Made by a program: the position numbers and the translations under genes
The notes under the pieces: generated by a model
The model's database searches: none
What the model was told of the DNA's origin: nothing
The model's input: only the letters and a program-made list of their open reading frames with translations
DNA from: Bacteroidota bacterium
GTDB taxonomy: Bacteria > Bacteroidota > Bacteroidia > Bacteroidales > UBA10428
Length of the DNA stretch: 64,000 bases
Assembly (NCBI GenBank): GCA_016699695.1
Contig: CP065006.1
Span: 1,550,001-1,614,000, forward strand
Direction: 5' to 3'
Shown here: piece by piece, positions 44,280 through 52,074 of the stretch
How positions within the stretch are numbered: the stretch's first letter is position 1
How the letters are laid out: each line of letters starts with the position of its first letter

Positions 44280-44984
44280 ATGAGTAAAATTTTATGCCTC
44301 GATACGGCTACCGATATTTGCAGTGTGGCATTGCTTGAAAATGACCAGTGTATAGCCTTTCGCGACTCGGTTAACGACCGCTCGCATGCCTCACAGCTGG
44401 CAGTTTATATCGATGAGTTATTAAAGGAATCGGCCCTGAAGGTATCGGATTTAGATGCCATAGCAGTGAGCATGGGCCCCGGATCGTACACCGGATTACG
44501 CATTGGAGTATCCACAGCAAAAGGTTTGTGCTATGGTGCCGGGAAACCATTTATTGCTGTTTCTACGCTTCAGAGTATGTGTTTTGGAATCGATCATCAG
44601 TTAGCACCGGATGTTTTATCGGACGAATTTTACTATTGCCCCATGCTCGATGCACGACGCATGGAAGTGTATACCGCTGTCTACAACCACGACCACCAGG
44701 AAATAAAATCGGTAAATGCTGAAATTATCGACGACGACTCCTTTGCAGACTTATTGGAGAAAAAAAAGATGCTTTTCTTCGGAAGTGGCGCTGAAAAAAC
44801 AAAAGTACACCTCAGGCATCCGAATGCACTTTTTTACGACCATTTCAACCATTCGGCGCGCCATATGGCACCCCTGGCATACGCACGCTTCATTGATAAT
44901 CATTTTGAGGATACTGCCTATTTCGAACCCTTCTACCTGAAAGATTTTATTGCCACCACACCAAAAAATAAAGTGCTGGGCTGA
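44280..44984 (+). CDS. tsaB: tRNA t6A biosynthesis protein TsaB
   Basis: A 234-residue ASKHA-fold protein of the TsaBDE complex that makes N6-threonylcarbamoyladenosine at position 37 of ANN-decoding tRNAs. Motifs: ILCLDTATDICSVALLEND at the start, DRSHASQLAVYIDELL, and AVSMGPGSYTGLRIGVSTAKG. Length is typical. It follows the cbb3 operon but is probably independent. Confidence 0.95.
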   Translation: MSKILCLDTATDICSVALLENDQCIAFRDSVNDRSHASQLAVYIDELLKESALKVSDLDAIAVSMGPGSYTGLRIGVSTAKGLCYGAGKPFIAVSTLQSMCFGIDHQLAPDVLSDEFYYCPMLDARRMEVYTAVYNHDHQEIKSVNAEIIDDDSFADLLEKKKMLFFGSGAEKTKVHLRHPNALFYDHFNHSARHMAPLAYARFIDNHFEDTAYFEPFYLKDFIATTPKNKVLG

Positions 44985-45041
44985 AAAGATCCGGAAAATG
45001 TACCCATATTTCGAACTAAAAGACAATCCTTGTTCGATTGG

Positions 45042-45073
45042 TTTTCGCTTATTCGATTTAACTGTTAATTTTG
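45042..45073 (+). promoter_or_regulatory. Promoter of efp
   Basis: TTTTCG at 45042-45047, then TAATTTTG (45066-45073), an exact TAnnTTTG -7 element with 20 bases between the TTTT core and the box. The ATG of efp is 22 bases downstream. Confidence 0.5.
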
Positions 45074-45094
45074 TAGCTTCATTTAAAAAACAAT

Positions 45095-45661
45095 ATGGCA
45101 ACTACAGCAGACATCAGAAATGGATTGTGTATGTTGTTCAACAACGATTTGTATACCGTAGTTGAATTTCAGCACGTAAAACCCGGCAAAGGTCCGGCCT
45201 TTGTGCGCACAAAACTTAAAAACATTAAAACCGGAAAGGTTATCGATAACACCTTCTCGTCGGGACATAAAATTGATGTTCAGCGCGTTGAAAGGCGTCC
45301 CTACCAGTTTTTATACAGCGACGATATGGGATACAATTTCATGCACAACGAAACTTTCGAACAAATTACCATCGAAAAAAGCATGATCAATGCCCCTCAG
45401 TTTTTAAAAGAAGGCGACCAGGTAGAAATTGTATACCACGCCGATAACGATACCCCTCTCTTTGCTGAGTTGCTGGCTCATGTGGCCCTCGAAGTAACCT
45501 ACACCGAACCAGGATTGCGCGGCGATACTGCCTCCTCTACTGCCCTGAAACCAGCAACCCTGGAAACAGGAGCCATTGTAAATGTGCCCCTTTTCGTAAA
45601 CATGGGCGATAAAATAAAAGTGGACACCCGCGACGGCTCCTATGTTGAACGGGTAAAATAA
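45095..45661 (+). CDS. efp: Translation elongation factor P
   Basis: A 188-residue EF-P, which rescues ribosomes stalled at polyproline. The KOW-like domain I carries the tip loop FQHVKPGKGPAFVRTKL with Lys32 at the position modified in many bacteria. Domains II and III follow (FMHNETFEQITI, GLRGDTASSTALKPATLETG, then KVDTRDGSYVERVK). No epmA/epmB-type modification gene is nearby. Followed by a terminator hairpin. Confidence 0.97.
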   Translation: MATTADIRNGLCMLFNNDLYTVVEFQHVKPGKGPAFVRTKLKNIKTGKVIDNTFSSGHKIDVQRVERRPYQFLYSDDMGYNFMHNETFEQITIEKSMINAPQFLKEGDQVEIVYHADNDTPLFAELLAHVALEVTYTEPGLRGDTASSTALKPATLETGAIVNVPLFVNMGDKIKVDTRDGSYVERVK

Positions 45662-45672
45662 TGGAACTGCCA

Positions 45673-45690
45673 GGGTGCATCAATGCACCC
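45673..45690 (+). terminator. Hairpin after efp
   Basis: GGGTGCA-TCAA-TGCACCC, a perfect 7-pair stem with a four-base loop, 12 bases after the efp stop, followed by ATTAATTT. The U tract is weak. Confidence 0.6.
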
Positions 45691-45709
45691 ATTAATTTGA
45701 ACAATACGC

Positions 45710-46942
45710 ATGAGTAAGAACGCTTCGAATAAACGGCTTGAGCAAACTACCTTTAAATTAAGGGCCCTGCTTAATATTACTCTTGCCATTAACGAAAATC
45801 TTACCCGCAACGAGTTGCTGCAGCGTTATGAAGATATGCTGCACCGCGATTTAAACATCGGTAAACTATTACTGTTTAAGCTTGAAGACACGTGGAAATG
45901 CATCCTGAACAAAGGTTACGACGATGCTTTTGTGGCGCAGATAGATGCAGAGAAAGACCTTTTACAATACGAAGAGATCTCGTTCGACTGGAGGAGTTCG
46001 GACCAAAAAGTGCAAGACACCTATGACATTGTAGTGCCAGTACAACACAAAGGGGTTCCTATTGCTTTTGTAATTATTGGCGATGTAGATGAAGATACGG
46101 AAGGGGTAAGCCCCATTATCAAACACCTGAACTTTATTCAGACTCTTTCGAACATTATTATTGTTGCCATCGAAAACATCAGGCTTTTTAACGAAAGCCT
46201 GCGCCAGGAGGCCATGCGTAAAGAGCTCGAGCTGGCCTCGAAGATGCAAAGCATGCTCATACCCGATGAACAGGCATTGCCCAAAGACAAACGTATCCAC
46301 ATTACGGCATATTACCATCCGCATTTCGAAGTCGGAGGCGATTATTACGATTACATCGAACTTAACCGCGATGAAATTGGTTTTTGTATTTCCGATGTGT
46401 CAGGCAAAGGAATCTCTGCGGCTCTGCTCATGTCGAATTTTCAGGCTAATCTTAGAGCCCTGTTTACGCATGAAATATCGCTGGCTGCCCTTATCGAAAA
46501 ACTGAACGAAAGGGTGCTAAAAGCTGCCAACGGCGAAAAGTTTATCACCCTGTTTGTGGCCAAATACAACTTTAAAACCCGTGAGCTCGAATACGTCAAT
46601 GCCGGGCATAACCAGCCTATACTTTACCGTATAGATATCAACCAGCTCTCTTTCCTCGACAAGGGCTGCGTGGGCATGGGTATGCTCGACGAAATACCTG
46701 TCATTCGCAAGGGGTCTATTACCATCGAAGGGCCGGCAAAGATACTTTGTTATACCGATGGTTTGGTGGAGATGATGGATGGAAAAGGGGTTTCTTTTGG
46801 TACCGGCGAAATTGAAGAATGCCTGATGAACAAAGAAACCATTAAACAAAACATAGAAGCGGTCATTAAAAAACAAGGCATTCTCGATGGAAGTACACGG
46901 ATATTCGACGATATCAGCATCATGGGAATAGAACTTTATTAG
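45710..46942 (+). CDS. SpoIIE-type PP2C phosphatase with GAF-like sensor
   Basis: A 410-residue cytoplasmic serine/threonine phosphatase. The N-terminal 180 residues form a GAF-like sensor (LLQRYEDMLHRDLNIGKLLL, VPVQHKGVPIAFVIIGDV). A helical linker follows (RKELELASKMQSMLIPDEQA), then the PP2C/SpoIIE domain with metal Asp residues in FEVGGDYYDYI and FCISDVSGKGISAALLMSNF, and YVNAGHNQPILYR. Such proteins usually dephosphorylate an anti-sigma-factor antagonist, but none is nearby. Its last four bases overlap the stop of the convergent polymerase gene. Confidence 0.92.
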   Translation: MSKNASNKRLEQTTFKLRALLNITLAINENLTRNELLQRYEDMLHRDLNIGKLLLFKLEDTWKCILNKGYDDAFVAQIDAEKDLLQYEEISFDWRSSDQKVQDTYDIVVPVQHKGVPIAFVIIGDVDEDTEGVSPIIKHLNFIQTLSNIIIVAIENIRLFNESLRQEAMRKELELASKMQSMLIPDEQALPKDKRIHITAYYHPHFEVGGDYYDYIELNRDEIGFCISDVSGKGISAALLMSNFQANLRALFTHEISLAALIEKLNERVLKAANGEKFITLFVAKYNFKTRELEYVNAGHNQPILYRIDINQLSFLDKGCVGMGMLDEIPVIRKGSITIEGPAKILCYTDGLVEMMDGKGVSFGTGEIEECLMNKETIKQNIEAVIKKQGILDGSTRIFDDISIMGIELY

Positions 46943-48411
46943 GCCTCAGTTTCTGCTATCTTTTTTCTCTCCTGCTGTTTGGGCAAATAATACAAATCGA
47001 GCGATACAAATACCGCTATGTAACCCCAGAACAAAGAAGAGGCCTTATCGGTGTCGAGAAAGTTGTTGAGCAGGCCATGAAACAGGTAGGTGATAAAACC
47101 CAGTGTCACAGCCAGCACAAGTCCCTTTATTCTTTTCTTTTCAATTTTCCGGTAAACACTGAAAGCCGTTACCAGAGCCGCAACAATGATGAGCACAAAT
47201 GAGATGGTGCCTAAAACCCCTGATTCGGCAAGAGGCCCGATATACTCGCTGTGAGCATTGCCTCCATCGCCAAAGTTGGTGCTGATACTGGTGCGTTGCG
47301 AGGAGTGCTGAAAAGGCGCATACTGAAACATATAAGTGCCGGGGCCCCAACCTAACACTGGCCTTTCTTTAAACATTCTAAATGCCGATGCCCACCTGTT
47401 GATACGCTCGAGGTTCGATTCGTCGGTAGCAATATTGGTAACCGACTGGAGGTGTTCGGCAAGGTTTTCCGACGATTCCTTTTCATTTCGCTCCATCATT
47501 TTGATTATCACCGGCTGGTTGAGATAGGCCACAAAAAGAGCAAACATTCCTGCCAACACGAGAAATTTAAACTTTATCCGAAGTTTAACCACTGTCCATA
47601 CAAAAAGAGATACAAAAATGCTGATCCAGGCAGCACGGGTATAGGAAAATATCAGGGCAATAAAAAGTATGAGTCCCACTGCCGTAATGGATGCTTTGCG
47701 CAACAAGCTGCGGTTGCCAACCATATTAATTCCAATATAAGGAAAGAGTAGCATTGCTAACACAGCGCCATAAGAAGTGTGGTCGCGGTAAAAAGGGTTC
47801 ATCACCCAGTGGGCTGCCTCGCGGTCTCTTAATCCAAAAATCCAATGCCTCGACCAGGCATACCCGATAACAATGAGCAAGGGCAATACATATGCCCAAA
47901 GCATGCGGTAAATGTTGCGTGTATCTTTAAATAAATAGATGGCAAGCAGGTAGAAGGTTGTAAGAAACCAGATGCGCGCAAGCACATATTTTAACGAAAC
48001 CAATGGCATGCTGCTTGTTACCGTAGTAAACACCAACCAAAATAGATTAAACAGGATGGCCAGGCTCACTGGGTGGTTCAGCACACGCCTATCGAGAAAA
48101 GGTTGCTGCACACTTCTGTAAATTACAATAAGCATGATGCCAAACAACAAAGGCTCGGTAGGCATGTAAAAGTCGATCGGGGTTCCCCGCACAAACTCGA
48201 GCAAAGGCACCGATAAGGGCGTAAAGCCAATAATGATAAAATAGATAATATCGAGCCGGACAAAGGCAAGGTAAATTAAAAGCAAAGCAACCGGCAAGAG
48301 ATTGAGCAGCAAAAAGCCGTGGTAAGTGAAAACCATGTTCACCACCAGGTAGGCCAGGGAAAGAAGAACCAGCCCCAACTCCTTTTTATACTGCTTTATG
48401 AGTGGAAGCAC
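46939..48411 (-). CDS. O-antigen ligase/polymerase family membrane protein
   Basis: A 490-residue protein with about twelve hydrophobic helices. The large periplasmic loop and Wzy_C motif are seen in NRWASAFRMFKERPVLGWGPG and GNAHSEYIGPLAESGVLGTISF. It belongs to the Wzy/WaaL family that polymerises or ligates surface polysaccharide at the periplasmic face of the inner membrane. It follows a Wzz-like gene by three bases, which favours a polysaccharide-polymerase role. No glycosyltransferase genes of a polysaccharide cluster are adjacent. Confidence 0.88.
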   Translation of the reverse strand: MLPLIKQYKKELGLVLLSLAYLVVNMVFTYHGFLLLNLLPVALLLIYLAFVRLDIIYFIIIGFTPLSVPLLEFVRGTPIDFYMPTEPLLFGIMLIVIYRSVQQPFLDRRVLNHPVSLAILFNLFWLVFTTVTSSMPLVSLKYVLARIWFLTTFYLLAIYLFKDTRNIYRMLWAYVLPLLIVIGYAWSRHWIFGLRDREAAHWVMNPFYRDHTSYGAVLAMLLFPYIGINMVGNRSLLRKASITAVGLILFIALIFSYTRAAWISIFVSLFVWTVVKLRIKFKFLVLAGMFALFVAYLNQPVIIKMMERNEKESSENLAEHLQSVTNIATDESNLERINRWASAFRMFKERPVLGWGPGTYMFQYAPFQHSSQRTSISTNFGDGGNAHSEYIGPLAESGVLGTISFVLIIVAALVTAFSVYRKIEKKRIKGLVLAVTLGFITYLFHGLLNNFLDTDKASSLFWGYIAVFVSLDLYYLPKQQERKKIAETEA

Positions 48412-48414
48412 CGA

Positions 48415-49437
48415 TTAAAAACGTGTTTTGATGTTGTCGTAAATCAGCAGCAACAGCAGCGAAATGGCAAAAGTCGACAGGGTGGAGATAAACACAATAA
48501 TCGAGCGTTTGGGTTCGCTCTTTCGTTCGGCTATCTGGGCACTATCGACAATGTAAATCTGTGGAAGGGCTTGCTCCACATCTACACGGGCGGCTGCATA
48601 CTTATCGTTGAGCATTCCCAGCCTTTCGATGGCCGACTCAATTTTTTTCGACAACTCAATATAACTACCACCATGTTTGGCCAATTGGTTAAGTTTATTC
48701 TGAATGGCCTGAACCGAGGAGTTGCTACCCTGAGCTAGTGCAGTGGCATAGGCCTGATTAAGGGCAGCCGCTTGCGACTGGTAATCGACAATGCCAAGTG
48801 CACGTATTTTTTTAAGCGAATCGCTAAGAACCTGTATCTCACCCTGGGCAGATTCATATTCGCGCTCTACAATCCGATAGGCTTCCAGGGCGCGTTCTTT
48901 CTGCATCATATGCACAGTAGAATCGATAAAGAGAGCAATTTCATTGGCCATGTTGGCGGCATATACCGGATCTTCGTCAAAAACCGTTATTTCAATAGAC
49001 AGAAACTCCGTTTGCCTGAACTTAATATTTTTCTTATAGCGTTGGTCAAGTTTGGTATAAGGAAATTTCTTCGGGTCCATCTCGATCTCGTAATGATTCA
49101 GCAAATCGAATTTCTGAATAATATGATTTTTAATATGGATTGAATTGAGGATTTGTAACATCCGTTCTCCGTCTTCCTCGCGTCCGAATGATAAAATCCC
49201 CTGGCTGTTCATCGAAATGGACGAGGTTTCGACAAGACTCTTGGCCACTGAAACACTCGCTGCCGGAAACATTACCACCGTAGATTTGAAACGATCGGGC
49301 ATTTGAAGCGTGGTGATAATCGAAATAATACCTGCCAGAAAACTTATGCCCAGAAGTATCCATCTTTTTTCCCATGCAAATTTTATCAGATCGAAGGCAT
49401 CATAAACTTTTTCTTTTTTAACGGATAATTTGCTCAT
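48415..49437 (-). CDS. Wzz-like polysaccharide co-polymerase
   Basis: A 340-residue chain-length determinant protein. Two transmembrane helices lie at about 30-50 (RWILLGISFLAGIISIITTL) and 310-330 (IIVFISTLSTFAISLLLLL), with a long coiled-coil periplasmic region between (YRIVEREYESAQGEIQVLSD). PDRFKS after the first helix and EPKRS before the second (QIAERKSEPKRSIIV) are typical. No tyrosine kinase domain. It controls the chain length of a surface polysaccharide, together with the overlapping-function polymerase gene downstream. Confidence 0.88.
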   Translation of the reverse strand: MSKLSVKKEKVYDAFDLIKFAWEKRWILLGISFLAGIISIITTLQMPDRFKSTVVMFPAASVSVAKSLVETSSISMNSQGILSFGREEDGERMLQILNSIHIKNHIIQKFDLLNHYEIEMDPKKFPYTKLDQRYKKNIKFRQTEFLSIEITVFDEDPVYAANMANEIALFIDSTVHMMQKERALEAYRIVEREYESAQGEIQVLSDSLKKIRALGIVDYQSQAAALNQAYATALAQGSNSSVQAIQNKLNQLAKHGGSYIELSKKIESAIERLGMLNDKYAAARVDVEQALPQIYIVDSAQIAERKSEPKRSIIVFISTLSTFAISLLLLLIYDNIKTRF

Positions 49438-49443
49438 GTTCTC

Positions 49444-50736
49444 TTAAATTAATGTAATGAGGTTATAGTTCTTTTTTCCTTTTTGAACGAGAAGGTATTT
49501 GCTGTTTAACAGCCAGGAGCCATCGATTATTGTTTCAGGATCAGATATTTTCTGTTTGTTAATGCTCAAACCGCCGCCCTGCATCAAGCGACGCATTTCG
49601 CCTTTCGAAGGGAAAACTCCTGTATGGTCGGTTAACAGGTCTACCACATTCATCTTTTCTTGCAACAATGCCGATTTTATTGAAAATGCTGGTACACCTT
49701 CGAATACCGATAAAAAGGTTTTCTCGTCGAGACGGGCAAGACTTTCCGTGGTTCCGTTTCCAAAAAGAATTTGAGAGGCTGCTACGGCATTTTCGAGGTC
49801 TTCTTTGCTATGCACCATTTCAGTGAGTTCATCAGCCAGCCTCTTTTGCAAAATGCGTAAATGGGGTGCCTGTTCGTGCTCTGTAATAAGGGTCTCAATC
49901 TCGGCACGGGAGAGCATGGTAAATACTTTTATATAATGCGAAGCATCTTCGTCGGAAGTATTAAGCCAGAACTGGTAAAATGCATAAGGGGTAGTTTTTT
50001 CGGGATCGAGCCATACGTTACCACTTTCGGTTTTGCCAAACTTACCTCCGTCGGCCTTTGTGATTAACGGAATGGTAAGGGCAAAAGAATCATTGCCGGT
50101 AATCCGGCGAATCAGTTCAGTGCCAGTAGTAATGTTACCCCATTGGTCGGAGCCACCCATCTGAAGTTTGCAGTTGAGGTGCTGGTTGAGGTAAAGAAAA
50201 TCGTATCCTTGCACCAGCTGATATGTAAACTCAGTAAACGACATTCCTTGTCCGCTTTCGCCAGAAACACGTTTTTTTACACTGTCTTTGGCCATCATGT
50301 AGTTAACTGTAATGTGTTTGCCTACATCGCGAATAAAGTCGAGAAAGGAGAAATTCTTCATCCAGTCGTAGTTATTCACCATCTCTGCCTTGTTAGGGGC
50401 GTCGGAACGAAAGTCGAGGAATTTTTCGAGCTGTGCTTTTATTCCGTCGAGGTTTTTTTGAAGTGTTTCTTCATTCAGCAGGTTGCGTTCCTGCGATTTG
50501 CCGGAAGGATCGCCAATCATGCCTGTAGCGCCACCTACCAATGCCACGGGTTTATGGCCGGCAAGCTGAAAACGTTTTAACAACATGATCTGGGCAAAAC
50601 TGCCTACATGCAGTGAGTCGGCCGTAGGGTCGAAACCCACATAAGCACTGGTCATTTCTTTTTGCAATTGCTCGTCGGTTCCCGGGGTGATGTTATGCAC
50701 CATTCCCCGCCAGCTAAGGTCTTCGATAAAGGTCAT
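49444..50736 (-). CDS. tyrS: Tyrosyl-tRNA synthetase
   Basis: Class I synthetase of 430 residues, the bacterial TyrRS length. It has the HIGH-like motif PTADSLHVGSFAQI, the Tyr-binding region YDFLYLNQHLNCKLQMGGSD, and the KMSKS-like KFGKTESGN. The C-terminal S4-like RNA-binding domain holds MRRLMQGGGLSINKQKISDP. The start is set at 50736 (MTFIEDLSWRGM); nine further residues upstream are unlike the family. Confidence 0.96.
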   Translation of the reverse strand: MTFIEDLSWRGMVHNITPGTDEQLQKEMTSAYVGFDPTADSLHVGSFAQIMLLKRFQLAGHKPVALVGGATGMIGDPSGKSQERNLLNEETLQKNLDGIKAQLEKFLDFRSDAPNKAEMVNNYDWMKNFSFLDFIRDVGKHITVNYMMAKDSVKKRVSGESGQGMSFTEFTYQLVQGYDFLYLNQHLNCKLQMGGSDQWGNITTGTELIRRITGNDSFALTIPLITKADGGKFGKTESGNVWLDPEKTTPYAFYQFWLNTSDEDASHYIKVFTMLSRAEIETLITEHEQAPHLRILQKRLADELTEMVHSKEDLENAVAASQILFGNGTTESLARLDEKTFLSVFEGVPAFSIKSALLQEKMNVVDLLTDHTGVFPSKGEMRRLMQGGGLSINKQKISDPETIIDGSWLLNSKYLLVQKGKKNYNLITLI

Positions 50737-50843
50737 GCGATAAATTTTTTGCAAAGATAACATTTGAGCGATAAAACGAATGGTTCGCGCTAAAAAGAGC
50801 TACTGGTTTTAAAACAGGCAATTCAGTAAAGCAGAATATGGTT

Positions 50844-51374
50844 TTACTGGTTCACCAATACCTTGTCGGTTGCTTCTTTCAACTTGTCTGAGGCTTTCTC
50901 AAAACGAAGGTAGGGAAACACTGCCGGCGCAAGCTTAGAAAGCGGCTTATAGAGATAGGATTGTTTCATTTTTTCCTCGGGCATAAATGCATATTTTGAA
51001 TGCATTTTATTGACTAATACCAGCAATACACTGATCATAAATGCATAGCGGACAATGGCAAAAAAAGAGCCGGCAATGCGGTTCGGAATACCCATGGCGG
51101 TAGCCTGGGCCAGTTTCTCTACCAAAAAACCAATCAGGTGCACCAGCACAACAATTATAATGAATATCAATGTAAAGGAAATGATGGGCAGGTACTGTCC
51201 GCTGATGTCGAATTTTTGGGTAAGTTGAGCACTTGTGAAATCGGCGAGCTTAATAGCACCAAAAATACCTAAAAAGAGCGCAGCAAGGGTAGCCAGTTGC
51301 ATGATCAGTCCCTTGGTATAACCTCTGTAAATGGCCCAGATAAATACAAGCAGAAAAAAGATATCGAAAATCAT
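50844..51374 (-). CDS. cvpA: CvpA family membrane protein
   Basis: A 176-residue inner-membrane protein with four hydrophobic helices. The opening FDIFFLLVFIWAIYRGYTKG matches the CvpA motif (AxxGyrkG), followed by ATLAALFLGIFGAIKLADF and PNRIAGSFFAIVRYAFMIS. CvpA proteins are linked to colicin V production and envelope stress tolerance. The gene is 107 bases upstream of tyrS. The region 51375-51666 to its right carries the tRNA promoter and leader and no gene. Confidence 0.92.
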   Translation of the reverse strand: MIFDIFFLLVFIWAIYRGYTKGLIMQLATLAALFLGIFGAIKLADFTSAQLTQKFDISGQYLPIISFTLIFIIIVVLVHLIGFLVEKLAQATAMGIPNRIAGSFFAIVRYAFMISVLLVLVNKMHSKYAFMPEEKMKQSYLYKPLSKLAPAVFPYLRFEKASDKLKEATDKVLVNQ

Positions 51375-51520
51375 GATAGGCAGTTTTGCCGCAAATGTAG
51401 CAAAATTGAAAATGTATCGGATACTGAGTTATGAAATGCCAGCATATTGTTTGGCAGATAATCGAAAACAGCCTTTATGAAAGGCTTTCGACCACGAATG
51501 ACTTCGATAAACACTCAAAT

Positions 51521-51552
51521 TTTGATAAGTAAAATAAATCGATATATCTTTG
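51521..51552 (+). promoter_or_regulatory. Strong Bacteroidota-type promoter of the tRNA gene
   Basis: TTTG (51521-51524), 20 bases, TATCTTTG (51545-51552). This is the best promoter match in the window. It predicts a leader of about 108 bases before tRNA-Arg, containing a hairpin CACCTGA-N9-TCAGGTG (51633-51655). Confidence 0.75.
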
Positions 51553-51666
51553 CAGCCAAAATAAAGGCAGCTCCTTTACAAAAGGTGCATTCGAGCAAAT
51601 TCGGTTGCAAACAGTGAAGATGTTTAGTGTGCCACCTGACTTTCTGCCTCAGGTGTAAAAATAAAT

Positions 51667-51741
51667 GGCCCCATAGTTCAAGGGATAGAACGGAAGTTTC
51701 CTAAACTTCAGATTCAGGTTCGAGTCCTGGTGGGGCTACCA
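51667..51741 (+). tRNA. tRNA-Arg (anticodon CCT)
   Basis: Full cloverleaf in 75 bases. Acceptor stem GGCCCCA/TGGGGCT (first pair G-U) with discriminator A and encoded CCA (51739-51741). D stem GTTC/GAAC. Anticodon stem GAAGT/ACTTC with loop TTCCTAA, giving anticodon CCT, which reads AGG. T stem CAGG/CCTG with loop TTCGAGT. It has its own promoter and terminator. Confidence 0.95.
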
Positions 51742-51745
51742 ATGA

Positions 51746-51775
51746 GGAGAGTGACTTGTTCACTCTCCTTTTTTT
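51746..51775 (+). terminator. Rho-independent terminator of tRNA-Arg
   Basis: GGAGAGTGA (51746-51754) and TCACTCTCC (51760-51768) make a perfect 9-pair stem with a five-base loop followed by T7. It begins four bases after the CCA end. Confidence 0.92.
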
Positions 51776-51846
51776 ATGCACTATTTCCGTTCAAAAAACG
51801 GATATTTCCAGTAATCTACCCATTGTGAATTGCTTGAAGATAAACC

Positions 51847-51863
51847 TTTATAAAATCTTTATA
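51847..51863 (+). promoter_or_regulatory. Candidate KdpE operator (direct repeat)
   Basis: TTTATA-AAATC-TTTATA: two identical hexamers with a five-base spacer, one helical turn apart, 71 bases upstream of kdpF. The E. coli KdpE site has the same layout (TTTATA-N5-TTTACA), and OmpR-family regulators bind such tandem repeats. Binding by the KdpE encoded at 59446 is inferred. Confidence 0.6.
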
Positions 51864-51877
51864 CTCCGGAATATTTT

Positions 51878-51918
51878 CCATACAAAATCCTTATAGGTTT
51901 CGCAGCAAATTTGTATGG
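51878..51918. promoter_or_regulatory. Palindrome at the kdp promoter
   Basis: CCATACAAA (51878-51886) and TTTGTATGG (51910-51918), perfect 9-base arms across 23 bases. It flanks a TAGGTTTC box (51894-51901) that could be the -7 element, 32 bases before kdpF. It may be an operator or an mRNA leader hairpin. CATACAAA and GTATGG recur upstream of kdpC. Confidence 0.5.
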
Positions 51919-51933
51919 ATTAAAACAGAAAAT

Positions 51934-52071
51934 ATGAAGGCGTTTTTTTTATTATCAAATCTTAACCCTGTTATGCTAAACCATTCCGTCGGCTATCTGA
52001 TAGGAACTCTAATTGCCCTTTTAATACTCGGATACCTACTTTATTCGCTCGTGAACCCAGAAAAATTTTAA
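51934..52071 (+). CDS. kdpF: KdpF, small subunit of the potassium ATPase
   Basis: A 45-residue membrane peptide. One helix (GYLIGTLIALLILGYLLYSL) is followed by VNPEKF at the C-terminus, matching the KPEKF end of known KdpF proteins. It is four bases upstream of kdpA. An internal ATG at 51973 would give a 32-residue form closer to the E. coli length and may be the real start. KdpF stabilises the KdpABC complex in the inner membrane. Confidence 0.85.
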   Translation: MKAFFLLSNLNPVMLNHSVGYLIGTLIALLILGYLLYSLVNPEKF

Positions 52072-52074
52072 ACC

